DNA of 64,000 nucleotides from Onchocerca volvulus (Eukaryota > Nematoda > Chromadorea > Rhabditida > Onchocercidae), in contig HG738138.1 of NCBI GenBank assembly GCA_000499405.2, positions 18,453,753 to 18,517,752 of the forward strand, in the 5' to 3' direction. The notes under the pieces were generated by a model. It did not search any database. It was not told the origin of the DNA and saw only the letters and a program-made list of their open reading frames with translations. A program made the translations under genes and the position numbers. Shown here piece by piece: positions 1 through 14,000 of this stretch. How positions within the stretch are numbered: position 1 is the first letter of the stretch; every line of letters begins with the position of its first letter.

Positions 1-1257
1 TTAATTTCAACACTCTAAATCACCTGTGTTTGGAGGGTCTTCTCATTAATACATTTTTTATCATCACTGCGATAGCATTTCAACACTTTTAGTGTGATAT
101 CGAAAATCGTCAAAATTACAGATAACAGTGCACTGTGGAAATATTCTGATGCAGAAAGTACTTTTAATTAATTAATGGAAAGATAAGTTGACATAAGAAT
201 ACAATAATTTTAAATTGAAATCATGAATGTTTCAATCATAATATATTATACTTGTTAGTGGTTCTAGAAGTACAGCTCTATTTTTCTTATATTTTCATTT
301 TTCTATGAAATAAAAAACTGTGATGACAAAACAGCTGTAGAATTTCACTGGGCGACAATGCACAATTGGCCAATTTTTTTTCTCTTTGGACGTTTTGATC
401 TTTCTAAGACTGTCGCGACTTGGTATTCTTATTGATGTTGCTGCTATGACAGTAGTATTTTCGAAATTTCTTTATTAAAAATGTGATATTTTCAACTTTT
501 TGTAATTTTTATAGAACAGTTTGCTGTACTTTAAAAAGTTTTCGTTTTATTAAATGGCAAAAGATAATATTAGGGCCAAGAAATTTCTATTTTAAGTCAG
601 AGTCTTTATCTGTTAATTATTTAGGATTTTAATCAAAAATTCTTTTTAGGGAACTTTGAATAATGGTAAAACCTAATCAAATGTATATACCAGGAATTAA
701 TTTGTAATCTCTTCGTCAACTGAACCTGCTACAATTCTTTACTCGCCTAGTAATAATCCTTCTGAAAAATTTATACATAACTATGAAGTAAGATTGAGAA
801 ATGAAATTGTAAAAAGAAAAATAAATAAAAAACTAAAAATAATTATTGTTAAGATAAGATAGCTGTTGTTCAGACTTTCTTTTAATAGTGCTTAGTATGT
901 CTAATATGACCGTTCCAGTTGTACGTTAAGATAGAATTCGAGTGATGACATTCCGATAGCACTGTAATTTAATCCGTTCATGAATTTTAGAGTATTTCAA
1001 AAAGCAAAACGTGGCTACCATCTGATAAATGACCAAATGAAAAAAGGCCAATTTCTTTCGATATTTTAAATTACTAGATAGACAGGGATTCTTATTAATT
1101 GGTAAGACTCTTTTAACAGCAATATTTTATGTAGTACTGGTATCAAATATCAAAAGTAAAGGAAATCGAGATAAAAAAAAAAGAAAAAACGTTTCTTTGT
1201 TGTTTGTAAATTCAAAAATTTTGAAAAGCATTCTAAAATACTATTTGGTCGTATTTA
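1..1257. other. A+T-rich non-coding stretch
   Basis: No open frame with splice signals or recognisable protein pattern was seen on either strand. It is either intergenic or part of a long intron. The last base, A at 1257, is the expected left flank of the Helitron that follows. Confidence 0.5.
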
Positions 1258-2066
1258 TCTACATAAATAAAAATGTAAATGTTCATTGTTACCTTTTACA
1301 CAACGTTGTAAGTTCTTCACCGATTGCTTTGAAATTTTGACACAACGTTGCATTTCGAATAAGCGCATGTTTTTATATAGATATACCTACTTTTTTTTCA
1401 CCTCTTCTTAAAGATAAACATGTTTCCGTCCAAAATGCGCTGATTGACAGTTAGATAAAGTGAGATCAACCAATCATAAAACGACATGTTGAAGATCAGG
1501 AAAGAAGAAAGAGCTCCGAAAGGATTTAAAAGGTTCGGATTTTGGAGCGGAATCAGTTCAAGTTCGACAGTAATCCGAGTTCAACAGACAGTTCAGTTCG
1601 AAATTTCTACATCGACACAACGACAGTTTTAGGACGGCACAGATCAACGCAGCAATAGCGAATCGACAGTCAAGGAATTCTAATCTTCTCTACAAGTGAC
1701 GAAGGAAAGAATAATCCAGTGATCAGTTTGCTTGGAAATTCTCAAATACCTTCGAGGACAGTCCATTTTTTTGAGGACAATTCGGGTAGAACCTGCTTTA
1801 GTTATCCAAATAATGCTTCACAGAAGACCAAACTTAAGTCGTCGTACTCACGCAGCGGAAGTAATGCAACTAGTAATTGCAAATCAAATGGAGAAAGAAC
1901 GAGCATCAACCGAACGATCAATGAGAAATAGCAGATCAGCTTCAAACACGACTCATTTGTGTCAAGATTTCAAAGCAATCGGTAAAGATTTTCGGAAATT
2001 TAAGATTTTGAATAAACTTACATTTACATTTTTATTTATTACATGCTAGCTGGACTGTCCAGCTAG
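1258..2066 (+). mobile_element. Helitron copy 1, short non-autonomous
   Basis: The left end starts TCTACATAAATAAAAATG and is preceded by A. The right end is CTAG followed by T. TC...CTAG inserted between A and T is the rule for Helitrons. The last 21 bases form a hairpin (CTAGCTGGAC / GTCCAGCTAG at 46-55 and 57-66 of the third kilobase) ending at the terminus. The left 110 bases and bases 1560-1990 match the copy at 15504-18213, and both copies carry the same N-terminal coding remnant. At 809 bp, with no helicase or Rep, it cannot move by itself. The end assignment is inferred from motif rules and the second copy. Confidence 0.75.
1732..2049 (+). pseudogene. Helitron N-terminal coding remnant
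   Basis: This frame encodes about 105 residues. The middle part reads RRPNLSRRTHAAEV, then ANQMEKERAS, then SMRNSRSASN. This Arg-rich pattern (RRSNLSRRT ... ANQTEEERAS) is typical of the start of Helitron replicase-helicase proteins. A parallel, differently broken version sits at 16960-17260 in the second Helitron. The Met at the start is not known to be used. It is a fragment without Rep or helicase domains and is very probably non-functional. Confidence 0.55.
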
Positions 2067-5000
2067 TTTATTATAAAAAAGGAACACTGTCATGCAAGCT
2101 AATTTTTACATATTTATTGTGAGTTAATTTGGCTGTTACTATACCTATCGCCAAAAAACAATAAACTGTAATCCAAATTTCCTATGAAATTTGAGATTTT
2201 TATATTCATGCCAATCAGGAGAATTCACCTGATGATGAAGGTAGAATATATTCATTTCAAAGTCTTAATCTGAACCGTTTGCTTCTATTCTTCCGATGAA
2301 TAAGATTGATTAGGAAGAAAAATTCAGCATTCGCTTATTTTAAGAAATATTCATATTGATATTCATGAATAAAATTTTACCAGAATTTAAAGGAATATAC
2401 TTTTCCCTTGTCAAGAATTTTTCATCCCAATTTTCTTTAGATGACTAGTCTAGTTTAATTTCATGCTTGTAAGAGACTGTTATTATTGGACAAATATTGC
2501 AAACGTTACTCCTTCGCATTGGAGGAGCTGTTCAAGTTAACACTGTTCCTTGCAATGAATGACATCGTTTTGCCGGATAAGGCATTTCAGCCATACATCA
2601 ACTGATGCTGAAGTAGAATTAAAATCAATCGACAAGTCAAGAATTGTTCGTGACTTTTTATGTCCAGATATGAACTACATAATGGTTACGGGAACACATT
2701 TGTCGTCTTTTTTAAAATTTATGGAGCCTTCATTTTTCTCATAATTTTTCAACATTTTTAGATTTTGAAGATATGAGTAAATCGTACAATTGGAACTGAT
2801 TTTGGAGCAATCTCACGTAAGTTGATTTCTTTATTTGTATACCATATAGCAATTTCAAGATGAAAAAAATTTTTTCACTTGTTTTATGCTGTTCTGTTTC
2901 TTGCTTTTTCATATAGACATTTAATGCTCATAAAGTTCTGTTTGTTATTTTACTCAGAAGAAATCAATAAAGAAATGTGTTCCAATATTTCGTTGTTGTT
3001 GTTATTATTATTATTTTTTTTAAATATTCTTTACGGTTAAGATTTTCCTTTTATCAAGTGTGAGTCATACATTCATGTTACCTAACTTACATGCGAAATG
3101 CGTAATTTAGATGATAGCGTTTAATTAATGTGCTCTTTGATGAAGATAAAATGATACGAAATTATAAATAGATTGCGCGATATTTTGCTCAGTGGATTTT
3201 TTCCTGCGAATTTTCCGACACTTTCCGTGAAAGATTAATGAACAGAGCTAAGTTGACTGAAAGTACCGGGTAATGTGCGCTCCTACTGATCTTAGCACCA
3301 TGCGATGTGTGCACTGTAGGAAATTAAAGACACAAATTGCGTGTATGTATGTCTGTGTAAGTGCGTGTGACTACGTGAGTATTTGCCCGAGAACGAGCCG
3401 TGCTTCTCGAGAAAGTATGATGCAAAGAGAGAATTATTCTCGCAATGGTTAAAAAAGGAAAAGTCAAACATATTGTTGTGAAATGCAAACGTGCCATAAG
3501 TCTTATTGCTGGGCGTCGACATTCCCGCAAAAATTCTACCGATTTGAAATTGGCGCTTTAGATACCGTACCTTCCCTCACTTGCTGCGAATCAATCAGTC
3601 GTTCATAGCTGCGTTCGTTTATATTTTGTTGTTGGCATAGAGAGCGTGCACAGCCAAAGGGATTCCCCGCTTCGTTGGCGTAGTGCCAATGGGTGTGGGA
3701 AATTGGCTTCTGGCCAGATGATTCGTTTCTATGGCTGCTCTGTTATACAAATCGTAAGATTAGAGATGGTTAGAGTAGGTGGTATCTGAATTGACTAGAA
3801 GGCTTCTCGGTGATGCATTTTGCTGACTTCTTTTCTAATCTTGATTTCTATGACATTATGTTATGTTCGAGAGAAAATTTTATTCTTTGAATTTGCTTTT
3901 TTTCATACAATTTTTCCAAGAATTTGCATATTTAAATTGCAGAAATTGTGTATTCGTTTGTTTGGAATTTTTAGTTTAACTTATATTTCTTCAAGTAATT
4001 CCTAGAATCTTACACATTTTCTTCACTCACCGTATCCAATTTTTCTGATAATTTTGGCTCTTTTTTTTTTTTTTTTTTTAAATTACGGCAATATTTCTGC
4101 AAAAATTATCATAGATTGAATAAATTGATTTGAACTTTGACATTACAGATTTCATTTCGGATACCCTTTAGACATATTGCCGCATAATTCTTAATGGTAC
4201 AGAGGATGAAATCGTTCAGTTGGTCTTGTATGTCCTTATTCAATCAGCTATATAATCTTTTCTATTACTTTTTTACACTTTGTGTTTTTTTTTTTGGTTT
4301 TTAATAAACTAGAGGTGAATTATTCATACATCCATTATCATTGATTATTACATTATAAATCTTTTTCTCAGTGGTATAATAATTGTTCCAGACCAGAGAT
4401 ATTGCAACTCATTGATTCAAATCGCGATCAAATGTTCTGTATCAAAAATAGCCGATTTTTCTCTTATTTATTCTCATTGACATTATGTATTATGATGTAA
4501 ACATGAACTTATACATGTTTTCGGAATCTTCTACTTGAATTATGTATCTGAATGAAGATCTTAACTAATAGTTTTCAAGCCCATCCATCTTTCTTGCGGT
4601 TAATATTATGAGGGGTATTGATATGTTAGTGTAGTGATATGCGCAAAATAAGATAAAAAGTGTTAAAATTTTGATAGGAAACGAGACTTTTCTCTGAAAG
4701 AGGAGTTTCTTTTCCAATCATTAGTCAATATCTCAGTCAGTGACTTTTTTTTATGTAAACGAATTTTACAAATTTTAGAATTAGTCATCGAAACAATCAA
4801 GATATATGGGTCTGGTTTGTGTGTTCGTGGTTCCTGAATGCATCTCATGTTTTGTACATGTGTGAGTATGTGTGTGTGTGCAAGTGTGCAAGATGCAGTC
4901 ATGATGAAATTAATCAATGAACTGAAATGTTTGGTTCACAATCATTTCTTTGGACCTTTATATTAAGACCAAATGACACTTGACAGAAATTAATTGACTA

Positions 5001-8000
5001 TTTAGTATAACGCAATGTAGTCACATAATTTACTTATTTGTTTCCTTTTTTTTATAAAATTTGATTCAAATTTTGAAAGCAAAGTGTATATATGTTGCTT
5101 TCTTTAAATTTGTTAGTTCAGAAGTTGTCTCACCAAACAAGAAATGCGATTCCACTTTACATTATGCTGCCTAATTTTGGCACTAACAAAAACAAGTAAA
5201 TATTAGCAGTAGTAGCTTTGTGAATCATTTCTGAGTGCCCTTTATTAAGCAACCAAAGCTAAACGTTATTGCTATTGTTGAAGAAGAGAATGGTAATGAT
5301 GATAATGATAATAATGATAGTTATAGTGGTGCTGATGGCGTAACGCTTAGCGAATGAAATGATGATGACCATTTATTTGTTGTTATTCTTTCCTTCTGTG
5401 TACTTTCACAATTGTCATCATTGTCATCTTCATAAACTGAATTGAACTGCGTTGAAACTGCTCTGAATCGCAAATGGTATGCTATATACATACATCCGTG
5501 AGAGTGTTGTACGTACTGGTGCCAATTGTCACGATATTTGCATCCGTCGTTTTTGTCGTTGTTACAGTTACTGTTTCTATTGCTCTGCTGCAGTACAATA
5601 TCCCCTTCATTGAAAAAGCTTCATTTCCCAAAATTTTAATTTGTTTTCAAATCCTTAAGTTTATCTTGTTTGCAAAGTTTTGCATATTTAATGCCTTCGT
5701 ATATTTCTGTTGCTATTACAGCATGCATGAATTTAGGTGAGATGCAAAAATGAAATTTTAGTTGCAGACTTTGATATGTAAACAATATGCAAACTAATAA
5801 ATATTTGGGAAGAGAACTTCGTAAAAGTATGTACATGATAGATAGCATAGATTTGATGAAGCCTTACATAGCATTTTCAGATCATTATTTTTATGAACAA
5901 AATTGTTTTTTATCAGAATGAAGCAATAGAATGTCAATTGTTGAAAAGGAATTGGAAAAAACTTAGAAATAAGATAAAAAGTGAATGCCAGAAATGGTAA
6001 ATGTGCAGCATTATTCATGAACTATTTTCGAGAAGACAGAAGCTAGTACTCTATATATTAATCTACTATGGATTTCAAAATTTAAACTTATGAAATTTAT
6101 TAGGCAGAATTTCATATGTTGGTATCGAATTTATTAAAATTCTCTGAATTTTATCATATCCAATTTTCAAACATTTCATTTTTCAGAAAATGTTTTGCTA
6201 ATCATTCAAGAATCAGTCTTCTTTTCGACGTTCTATCATCCACTATATTGAATGTCCTTGGATGTTGAAAGAGGAGATGAATGGGAGAAGGTATGGACTT
6301 TTATTCTTACCTCATATCTTTTTATTATTATTATGCAGTCATAACTCTAATTAAAGACTTAATTTGTAATCGATTCACAAGAATGATTTTCACTCATATA
6401 GATCTGCTATCTACAAGTTCACCATTAACAACTAATTTGCATTTTGATTATAATAGATGTGGGCAGTAGAATTAGGATCTGGAAATCTATTACATTAACG
6501 ATTGAATTATATTTTGGAAAATTTCATATCGTTGTAGAAATTTTGGAAAAAAAAATTTACAGTGATAATCAAATTGATCATTACTTTTTGGGTTTTTTTT
6601 GAAGTAAAAAAAAAAAAAAAAAAAGAAACTATCTTTTGCAAAATAAGGCATCAAAAATCGATGACTAATGGTGGATTCAGTTGTATGCCATGTTGTTTGG
6701 GTGTAATAGAAAAAACGATTGGGAAAGTAAAAGAAGTCTTATCTCTTTTTTTGAGAGAGAGAGAGATATTCCGTAATAATAGAAGAAACGATAGAAGAGA
6801 TAGATGGCTTGATGTGTACGACGATTGTGTTTTTTCGTTGTGCTCAATTGATTTCGCTTAATTTTATTCTTTTTGGTGAAAAATTGCTTAGTTTGCGATT
6901 ACTTAATCTTCCCGTTTAATAACGACATGATTTTCATTCAAAGCTTTTCAGATTGACATTTAACACAATATCAAATATTGTGATTACAAATAAAAACTAG
7001 TCGTAGAGGCAGTCTTTAATCGTGTGACAAATAAAAATAAGTGATTAAAATGGCATTCTTCAAAGGAATAGTCATGTCTACTCTATCAGACAGGTAGACC
7101 AGTATTCAGTATCTGACAAGTTCCAGTATTCCGGTAATTGCTTATTTCATCTGTACATTCCTCATTCTCATGATATTTCTTTACTTTTTTTCGTTTACTA
7201 TTTTGAATATACAAAAAAGGATTTACTGACAATTTACTGTGACATTTCAGGATGATTTTTTTTCGTAGGATTTAGCATAAAATAGATACATCCATTCAAC
7301 AAAGAATATTCTAATCTATAATTCTTGATATCGTATAGCTACTGCCTAATACTTAGTCAATTAATATGATGATAAGATCATATATTTATATTTTAAGATT
7401 TAAGGAAAAAAAAAGCAGTAGAATTCATTATCTCATTCAAATTTCAGTAACAGAATGCTTTCATTTGCTGAATATCAAAATTCGTGGATACATCTTTTTT
7501 TTTTCCAGTTTAAATTAACATTATCATTCTCAATTTAATTTAACTAATGGATGAAACGAAGTGATTTGGGAATTCATAAGTTTTTTTTTAGAGGTCGTTA
7601 CTGGGATGTTGTAAGATATCTCGTTATTTAGATGTATTGTTGAAACAGGATTGGAGCATATTATATCGCGAACATATAATCATCAAGTATCATTGTAATT
7701 TTTCAAATATTCGTGAGATACTGAAAGGAATAGTTTCTAGCATACCACTTCTTGTATAATGTTTGTTCTGCCAATTTCTGAATTTTTGATTGGTAAATTA
7801 AAATTTTTACACATTTTTTTCTTCAATTCAATTTAACTATATGGAATTTTGTTATATCCGCATAGAAGAACATGTATCAGGATTGATTCATACATACATA
7901 TTCACAAATTTAATAAATGTCTCAGAGGATGAAGGGCATGGAGTGAGTTTGAGGAGGAGGAAGAGGAGGTATAGGACAAAAGTTTAATCGGGAAGTGACA

Positions 8001-11000
8001 CTCACTTCGGTAATGCCATATTTTCAAGGGCGCCTTGCAGCGTCTCCTCTCTTCAGTTTATGTGTGTTGAGCATCCCCAACTATCTCATCAAATTATAGT
8101 TATCTCCTTTTTCTATTTTATCTTTTTATAGGTTAGTCTGGTTGATTATTTGGAGGAATGAACAAATTTGATAGAAATTCGATTCATTATATTATATTCT
8201 TGTGTTCATAATGTTACAGTGACTTTAATGATAATTGAAATTTCTCGAATTCAGATTTTTAGATTGGAATTTTATGACAGTCAAAATCGTTTTTGTTGGC
8301 TTATAAATTGATGTATCTTGTGAAATATAGAATTCACAAATTATGAAATATGGAACTGTGAAATATAGAATAATGCAAGATTAGTTATTACGTTATATTC
8401 TTCTGACTTCCTTTTTTTTTAAATTTGGATCTGATACAAGACAGGTTTTAATGCTTGAATTTAATTTCCAGTTTTCCGATTCTAAATGCGTAGAAATTTT
8501 AAATTCATAAAGCAGTAGACTCAGGGATTTACAAAGAAAAAGAAATATAGATTGTAGCATCAGGCGCTGAAGTGGCAGCCTTAATGGATCCTTGGGTTGC
8601 TTTAACTATATGGAGATTAAAAAAACTCACTAAGCAAAAAAAAACATAGTAGATAGTTGCTTGCCCTCTATCTCCTACAAGTTAGTATTCTGTACTGCCC
8701 TAAACCTAAACAGCTCATAAGCACGTTTCATTTTAGACCTTAGAAGTCTCTAGGCAAAATTAATAAAAACACCAACTACACAGTGCTTTTGTGAAAGATG
8801 ACAAAAATTGTTTGAAATGATCTTGTATTTAAAATAGCTAAGCTGAACCAAATTCTTGTTTATCGCCCAAAATTAATATATGACGTATCAAAACGTACGT
8901 GAAATTCAAGAAGTTTACATAACACGCAAAGTTTGTTACTACACCATATAACAATTGCTATTAGTTATGATTGCAAGTATTCTTTTTATTTATGCTTACA
9001 TAGACATTTGTTAGACAACTATCGTAATTGATAGGCAATCTCATGATAATCCTTTCATCCGTTTGATTCCTGGAATTGCTTTATTCTTTAGAAGAATTCA
9101 ATTTATGAAATAAACGTATTAGCATATTATTTGATTATGGGAAAAAAGTAAAAAAAAGGAGACAGAAAAGGGAAAGATAAATATGTTATAAAGCTTAGAA
9201 GAGCAAAAATTTGGATGAAAGAGGAGATTAAAACTCGAACAATTCTTGAATCATTTCTTGACATGAAATGTTCATCTCGCAAAAAAAAATCAAATGGAAG
9301 AATTCATTTTAGAAAATCAATGGGTTATATTTCGAATTGAGATTTTCAATTTTCCTTGTTATATTACGGAACAAAAATTATGTATGAATGAAAAAAATTT
9401 TCATGCAAAATCCCAGTTTACCAGTTCTCCTTTTCTTTTTTTTTTGTGCAATACTTGTCACACCAACAATTCTTTTTTCTCTTTCCCATATAGAAAAGAT
9501 GTTCTTTTTCCGGCAAGGTAACAAAAAGAATGGACGGGAGTTTTGTAAGGAGGAAGACGGGGAAGAGAAAAGGATACAGGAAAGAAGTACTGATAAATGA
9601 CTTGATATGCTATCTTGATATCAAGATATATTATTGGCGATAATGATGGTTGTTTTTGTAGGCATCTGGCAAGCTGATAACAGTTTTTTTCAACATTCAT
9701 CTTTTCGTTCCATTGCATCATGTAATTGTTTTTCACATATAATGCTGTATATTTTTTTATTTTTCTCATACGAAACGTATAGAATAGTTACAATCTTTAA
9801 AAATGATTGAAACTATTTGTTTTTGATTCCAACTTATTGCTTTATTCAGTATTCTTTTCGTCGAATAGAAACTTTCCATTGTCTAAGAAGGACTGAATTT
9901 TCAAACACCGAATTGGGCATGAGGAAGCAACCATTGATCGCTCAAATTTCAATTTTATAGTACAGATCAATGGTATTTAAATGCTTTGCACATCGGACAC
10001 AACCATGCCAAAATCGTCTTACCCTGTTTGCATAGCCTTTCGTATGATTCGTCAAACTGTACTATATTCTTTATCACACAATGATAAGCTCAACTGATGA
10101 ACGAGCCTATTGGAACTATGTCGTAAAAGTTCATCAGCTGTTCAGTTTATTTGAAGAATTTTCCACTTTTTACTTCCAATTTTTTTGAAGAAATTGGATG
10201 ATGAACTTTGAGCTACCTGATAAGCTTATAACTCTCTATCCTTCTAATGTTTATTTGAGTAATGCTAAAAAATGGATGTAATGCATACTTGCAAATGTTT
10301 GCGTCATCATTTAATTTTCCAACTTTCTTGCTTTTTCAAATTTATGTATAGTTCCATTTCATCGCTTAAATCCATTACATGACCTATCCTACATTCCATT
10401 TCATCCATATATAGTCATCGCCAGACACTCAAAATACTTTCAGTATCATTCCAGTTTCAGCTTTTTGCACTTTTCGTTAACTATGGTAAAGAATCAGATG
10501 CATATTTAATGACGGATGAAATTAAATTTGAAAAAGAAGCTTTCGAAATTCGAATTTTCTTTTTTTTTTGACAGTTTAAAATGCAAAATTACTTGTCTAA
10601 CAGTTTTTCATCTTGGTTTTTTGGTTTTATAAAGTTGGAAAATGGAAGTTTTATTGGTGATAAATAATTGTAGCATAGCTTTGTTGAAGTGGCTTTCGCT
10701 CTGCTGCACAGTGTTGATGTTGACATCGTTGTGCTCAATTTTCCCGTAGATTGTAGTAGTTGGAGAACCCGTTATAGCAGTATGAGCAGGAAAAGGCCTT
10801 ACAATTAAGGACTTTTCTTTCATTCAAATTCAATCTTCCGCTTCCCTTTCCTTGCCTTTCCTTCCATCAATGCTTCTATCCTTCCCTTCCCAAATAACAG
10901 AATTGTCGAATAAATTGGTCCATGCAACATTGGATTTCATCTTTCCTTCGCTTATCTAACTAGTCAATCCAAAACTTAACATTTTTGTTTTCCACTCTAA

Positions 11001-14000
11001 ATTTTACTACCTATATATTTATTTATGTAGTTTATTCATAAATAAATGAATATATGTTTGCATATCTAATTTCGATCATTAATTTGATTTGATCGGTTAA
11101 GTTGGTAACTTAATTAATCCACTGGATTCATTCATTTTCTGGCTGTACAATAAAATTTTGGAAATTTTGAATTATTAAAACGAAAACAAATGACAATTCT
11201 GACGAATGCTTATGATATTGAAACATTGAGCTATCCGATTAAATCCACGAACATTTTGATGACAGCAGATAATCATCAATATTAGACAGTAAAACCATTA
11301 TTGAAGGACATATTATACAGAATAGTCGGACGCTTCTGATAGACAATTACTTGTGATTGTTTTAAAACAATTTTTTCTCTTCATATGTATACAAATATAT
11401 TTGTGCTTGTTTTATATATTTTTTTTGTGCATTTCATTTTTTTTTTTTCAGATTAAAATTTAAACAAACATGAATATAATTTTGCGGATTTTTTTTCTGA
11501 ATTGGTATTTTGCATTTTATGTTAAGCGTAAGTTGGTAATTTTTCCTCACCATCTTTTGTTAGATTTGATAACTTTGAAAATTCGGCATTAAGTAGGATT
11601 TTTAGGATTCTTATAAATAAAAGGCTTTGTTATGCGAACAAATTTTGAACTTATAGTGTATTTTTGTAATAATCCAAATCTTGAATTGCGAATCCAGTTT
11701 TTTTTTTTCATTCATATCTATTTTTTCTTGCAAATTTCTTTTTAAGCTCAATCAATCACTAAAATATATTTTGATAACAATCTTCGCAGCTAATTAATTT
11801 TTCTTCATTTGTCCTTTCTTAAATTTTAATGTATCTGTGCATTTGCTAAAGTTAATTGTTTAATCATTTTGCAATATACATCCTTCTCTTACTTTGTTTG
11901 CAATATTTTTCATATTTAATTGTAGTTTTGAGACTAAATTTAAAAAATCCATCTTCAACTTTTCGAAATAATAGTTGAATCCTTTCTGTTATTAGATCAT
12001 CGTTCTTCTTTTTGCATAATTAACGACAGGTTTCTTCAATTATCGTATACAATCATCTTTAAAATCACAAAAAAAAGAGGGAGCAGTTAAATCGAATAAG
12101 ATATAAACTTAAAAAACGCGAGTTCCTTATTTATGATTGATCGCTTACCTGTAGAATTTGATATATTTTAAAGAAATGTAATAGTAACACTACTTTATCA
12201 TTAGAAAAAAATGGTACTCGAATTTGTCAATTGTAGAAATTTATTAGCTTTTTGAAGTTCAGGATAAGAATAAAAGTAGATTCGGATAATTTTTAACAGA
12301 AAAGAAGGTAAAAATTAGCATATGGTGCAGATTTTCTGCCACTTGATTGCGTTAAGTGGCATATTGAAGGTAGCAGCAATACAGTAAATAGCATTTTGAA
12401 GTACGGCTTATGTTATTAAAAAGGCGATAGGTACTTGCGGAAGGTTATGTGAACAATGGAGGGAGGTGGAATTGTGAAAACACTCTTGAAAAATTAACTC
12501 TTTTCTCAAATTTTATTTTCTTTTCTTTTCGCATTGTTGAGAAAGAAGAATAGATGAGGGAAGGTTGAGAGGTACCCTCCTCAATTTTCAATCATTTCAG
12601 TTAGGTGAGAACATTGCTTATAGCATTAGATAGCACTACTAGCAATAGTAGTGTGTGCCATTTACCTGTACCTGTGCCCTCACCTTTATTTTCGACTACT
12701 TGCAGTACTATACTCTTTGCTCCGTGTTGCACAGTGCGGTAGTAGATATGGTGGTGGTTTCTTGAGGAGTCCAGAAATCGTCCAATCGTCCATACACCTT
12801 TGATCTCTTTGTGAGGGTCATTTCATTTCCTGATTGAAGTTTAATGACCAATGTCCATCAATTGCAGTTGTGGTTTTCTCTTTCATTCAATCTCTCGCTC
12901 CTCTGCGTTGTAAATTATTATCTAGACCTTTTCTATTATTAATCCTGAATTATAGTACTTATATTGTGGTTTTGTTTTACGATATCTTTGTCCTATTAGA
13001 TATACTATGGCTTTGTAAGATAGAGAATAATTTTAAATTAAAGTAAAAAAATAATAGGGTTCATCAGAAATCATCCACTAATATTCCCAAGTTTCTCTAT
13101 ACCATTTATAAAATCTTAATCATTACTTCAATTCTCTGTTGTTCAATTCCCCAGACATTCTGTCCGATTTCATAATTGTTATATTGTAAAAATAATAGGA
13201 AAAAACAGATATAATCATTCATTTGGCTTTCTAAAAGAAGCTATGCAACATCAGCAGTTAATTCTGTTTAATACAGAGACTGTTAAAGTTATCTGTACTG
13301 ATTTCTCAAATGGATATGAATTTCTCTATTTGAAAGATTTTGAGATCAAATAAGAATGACTTGATTATGATATGCAATTATTTTTCCATGATTTTATTGA
13401 TTCATATTTGTTTACAGAGTTGATAAATGGAGAAAAAAGAAATGGATATAATTATTTAGTCAGAGGGTTGAGTCACTTGAGTTGCTATCAATATTAGTAG
13501 TAAGGAGATGAAATAAAGAGTTTGAAATTCGGGGAACGAAAGCTTTGATGTGTAAATTGATGATTAAGAAGATGACTAATGTTGAAGAGATTTGAAATTA
13601 AATCATTTTATTTGTACAACTTCCCGAATGCCTCATAGTTAGGATTTTTCTAACAATTTCTAAATCCTCAAAACTAGCAAACTTTCTGAATAAATATCTT
13701 ATTTGCATGTGTTCAATTCTTCTTTTTCTGTCATTTTTTCGGATCTTTTCCTGAAGTATTCCTCTTTCTAGTTTCTGTCCCTGTTGGTTCCCGATGATTA
13801 TCCTTAAATTTAAATTGATATTTATGTATGAGACATAGACATACAATGCATGAAATAGGAGATTAGTTAAAAAAACATTTGCTTCCTGATTGAGCAGCTA
13901 CATTTGAAAATGGCATAAAAAAGCTAAGAGAATGATTAGGAAAAAAGAAGGAAGGATAAAAAAGTAATATGGAGAAAGTTTTGTGGATTTAATCAAGTAG

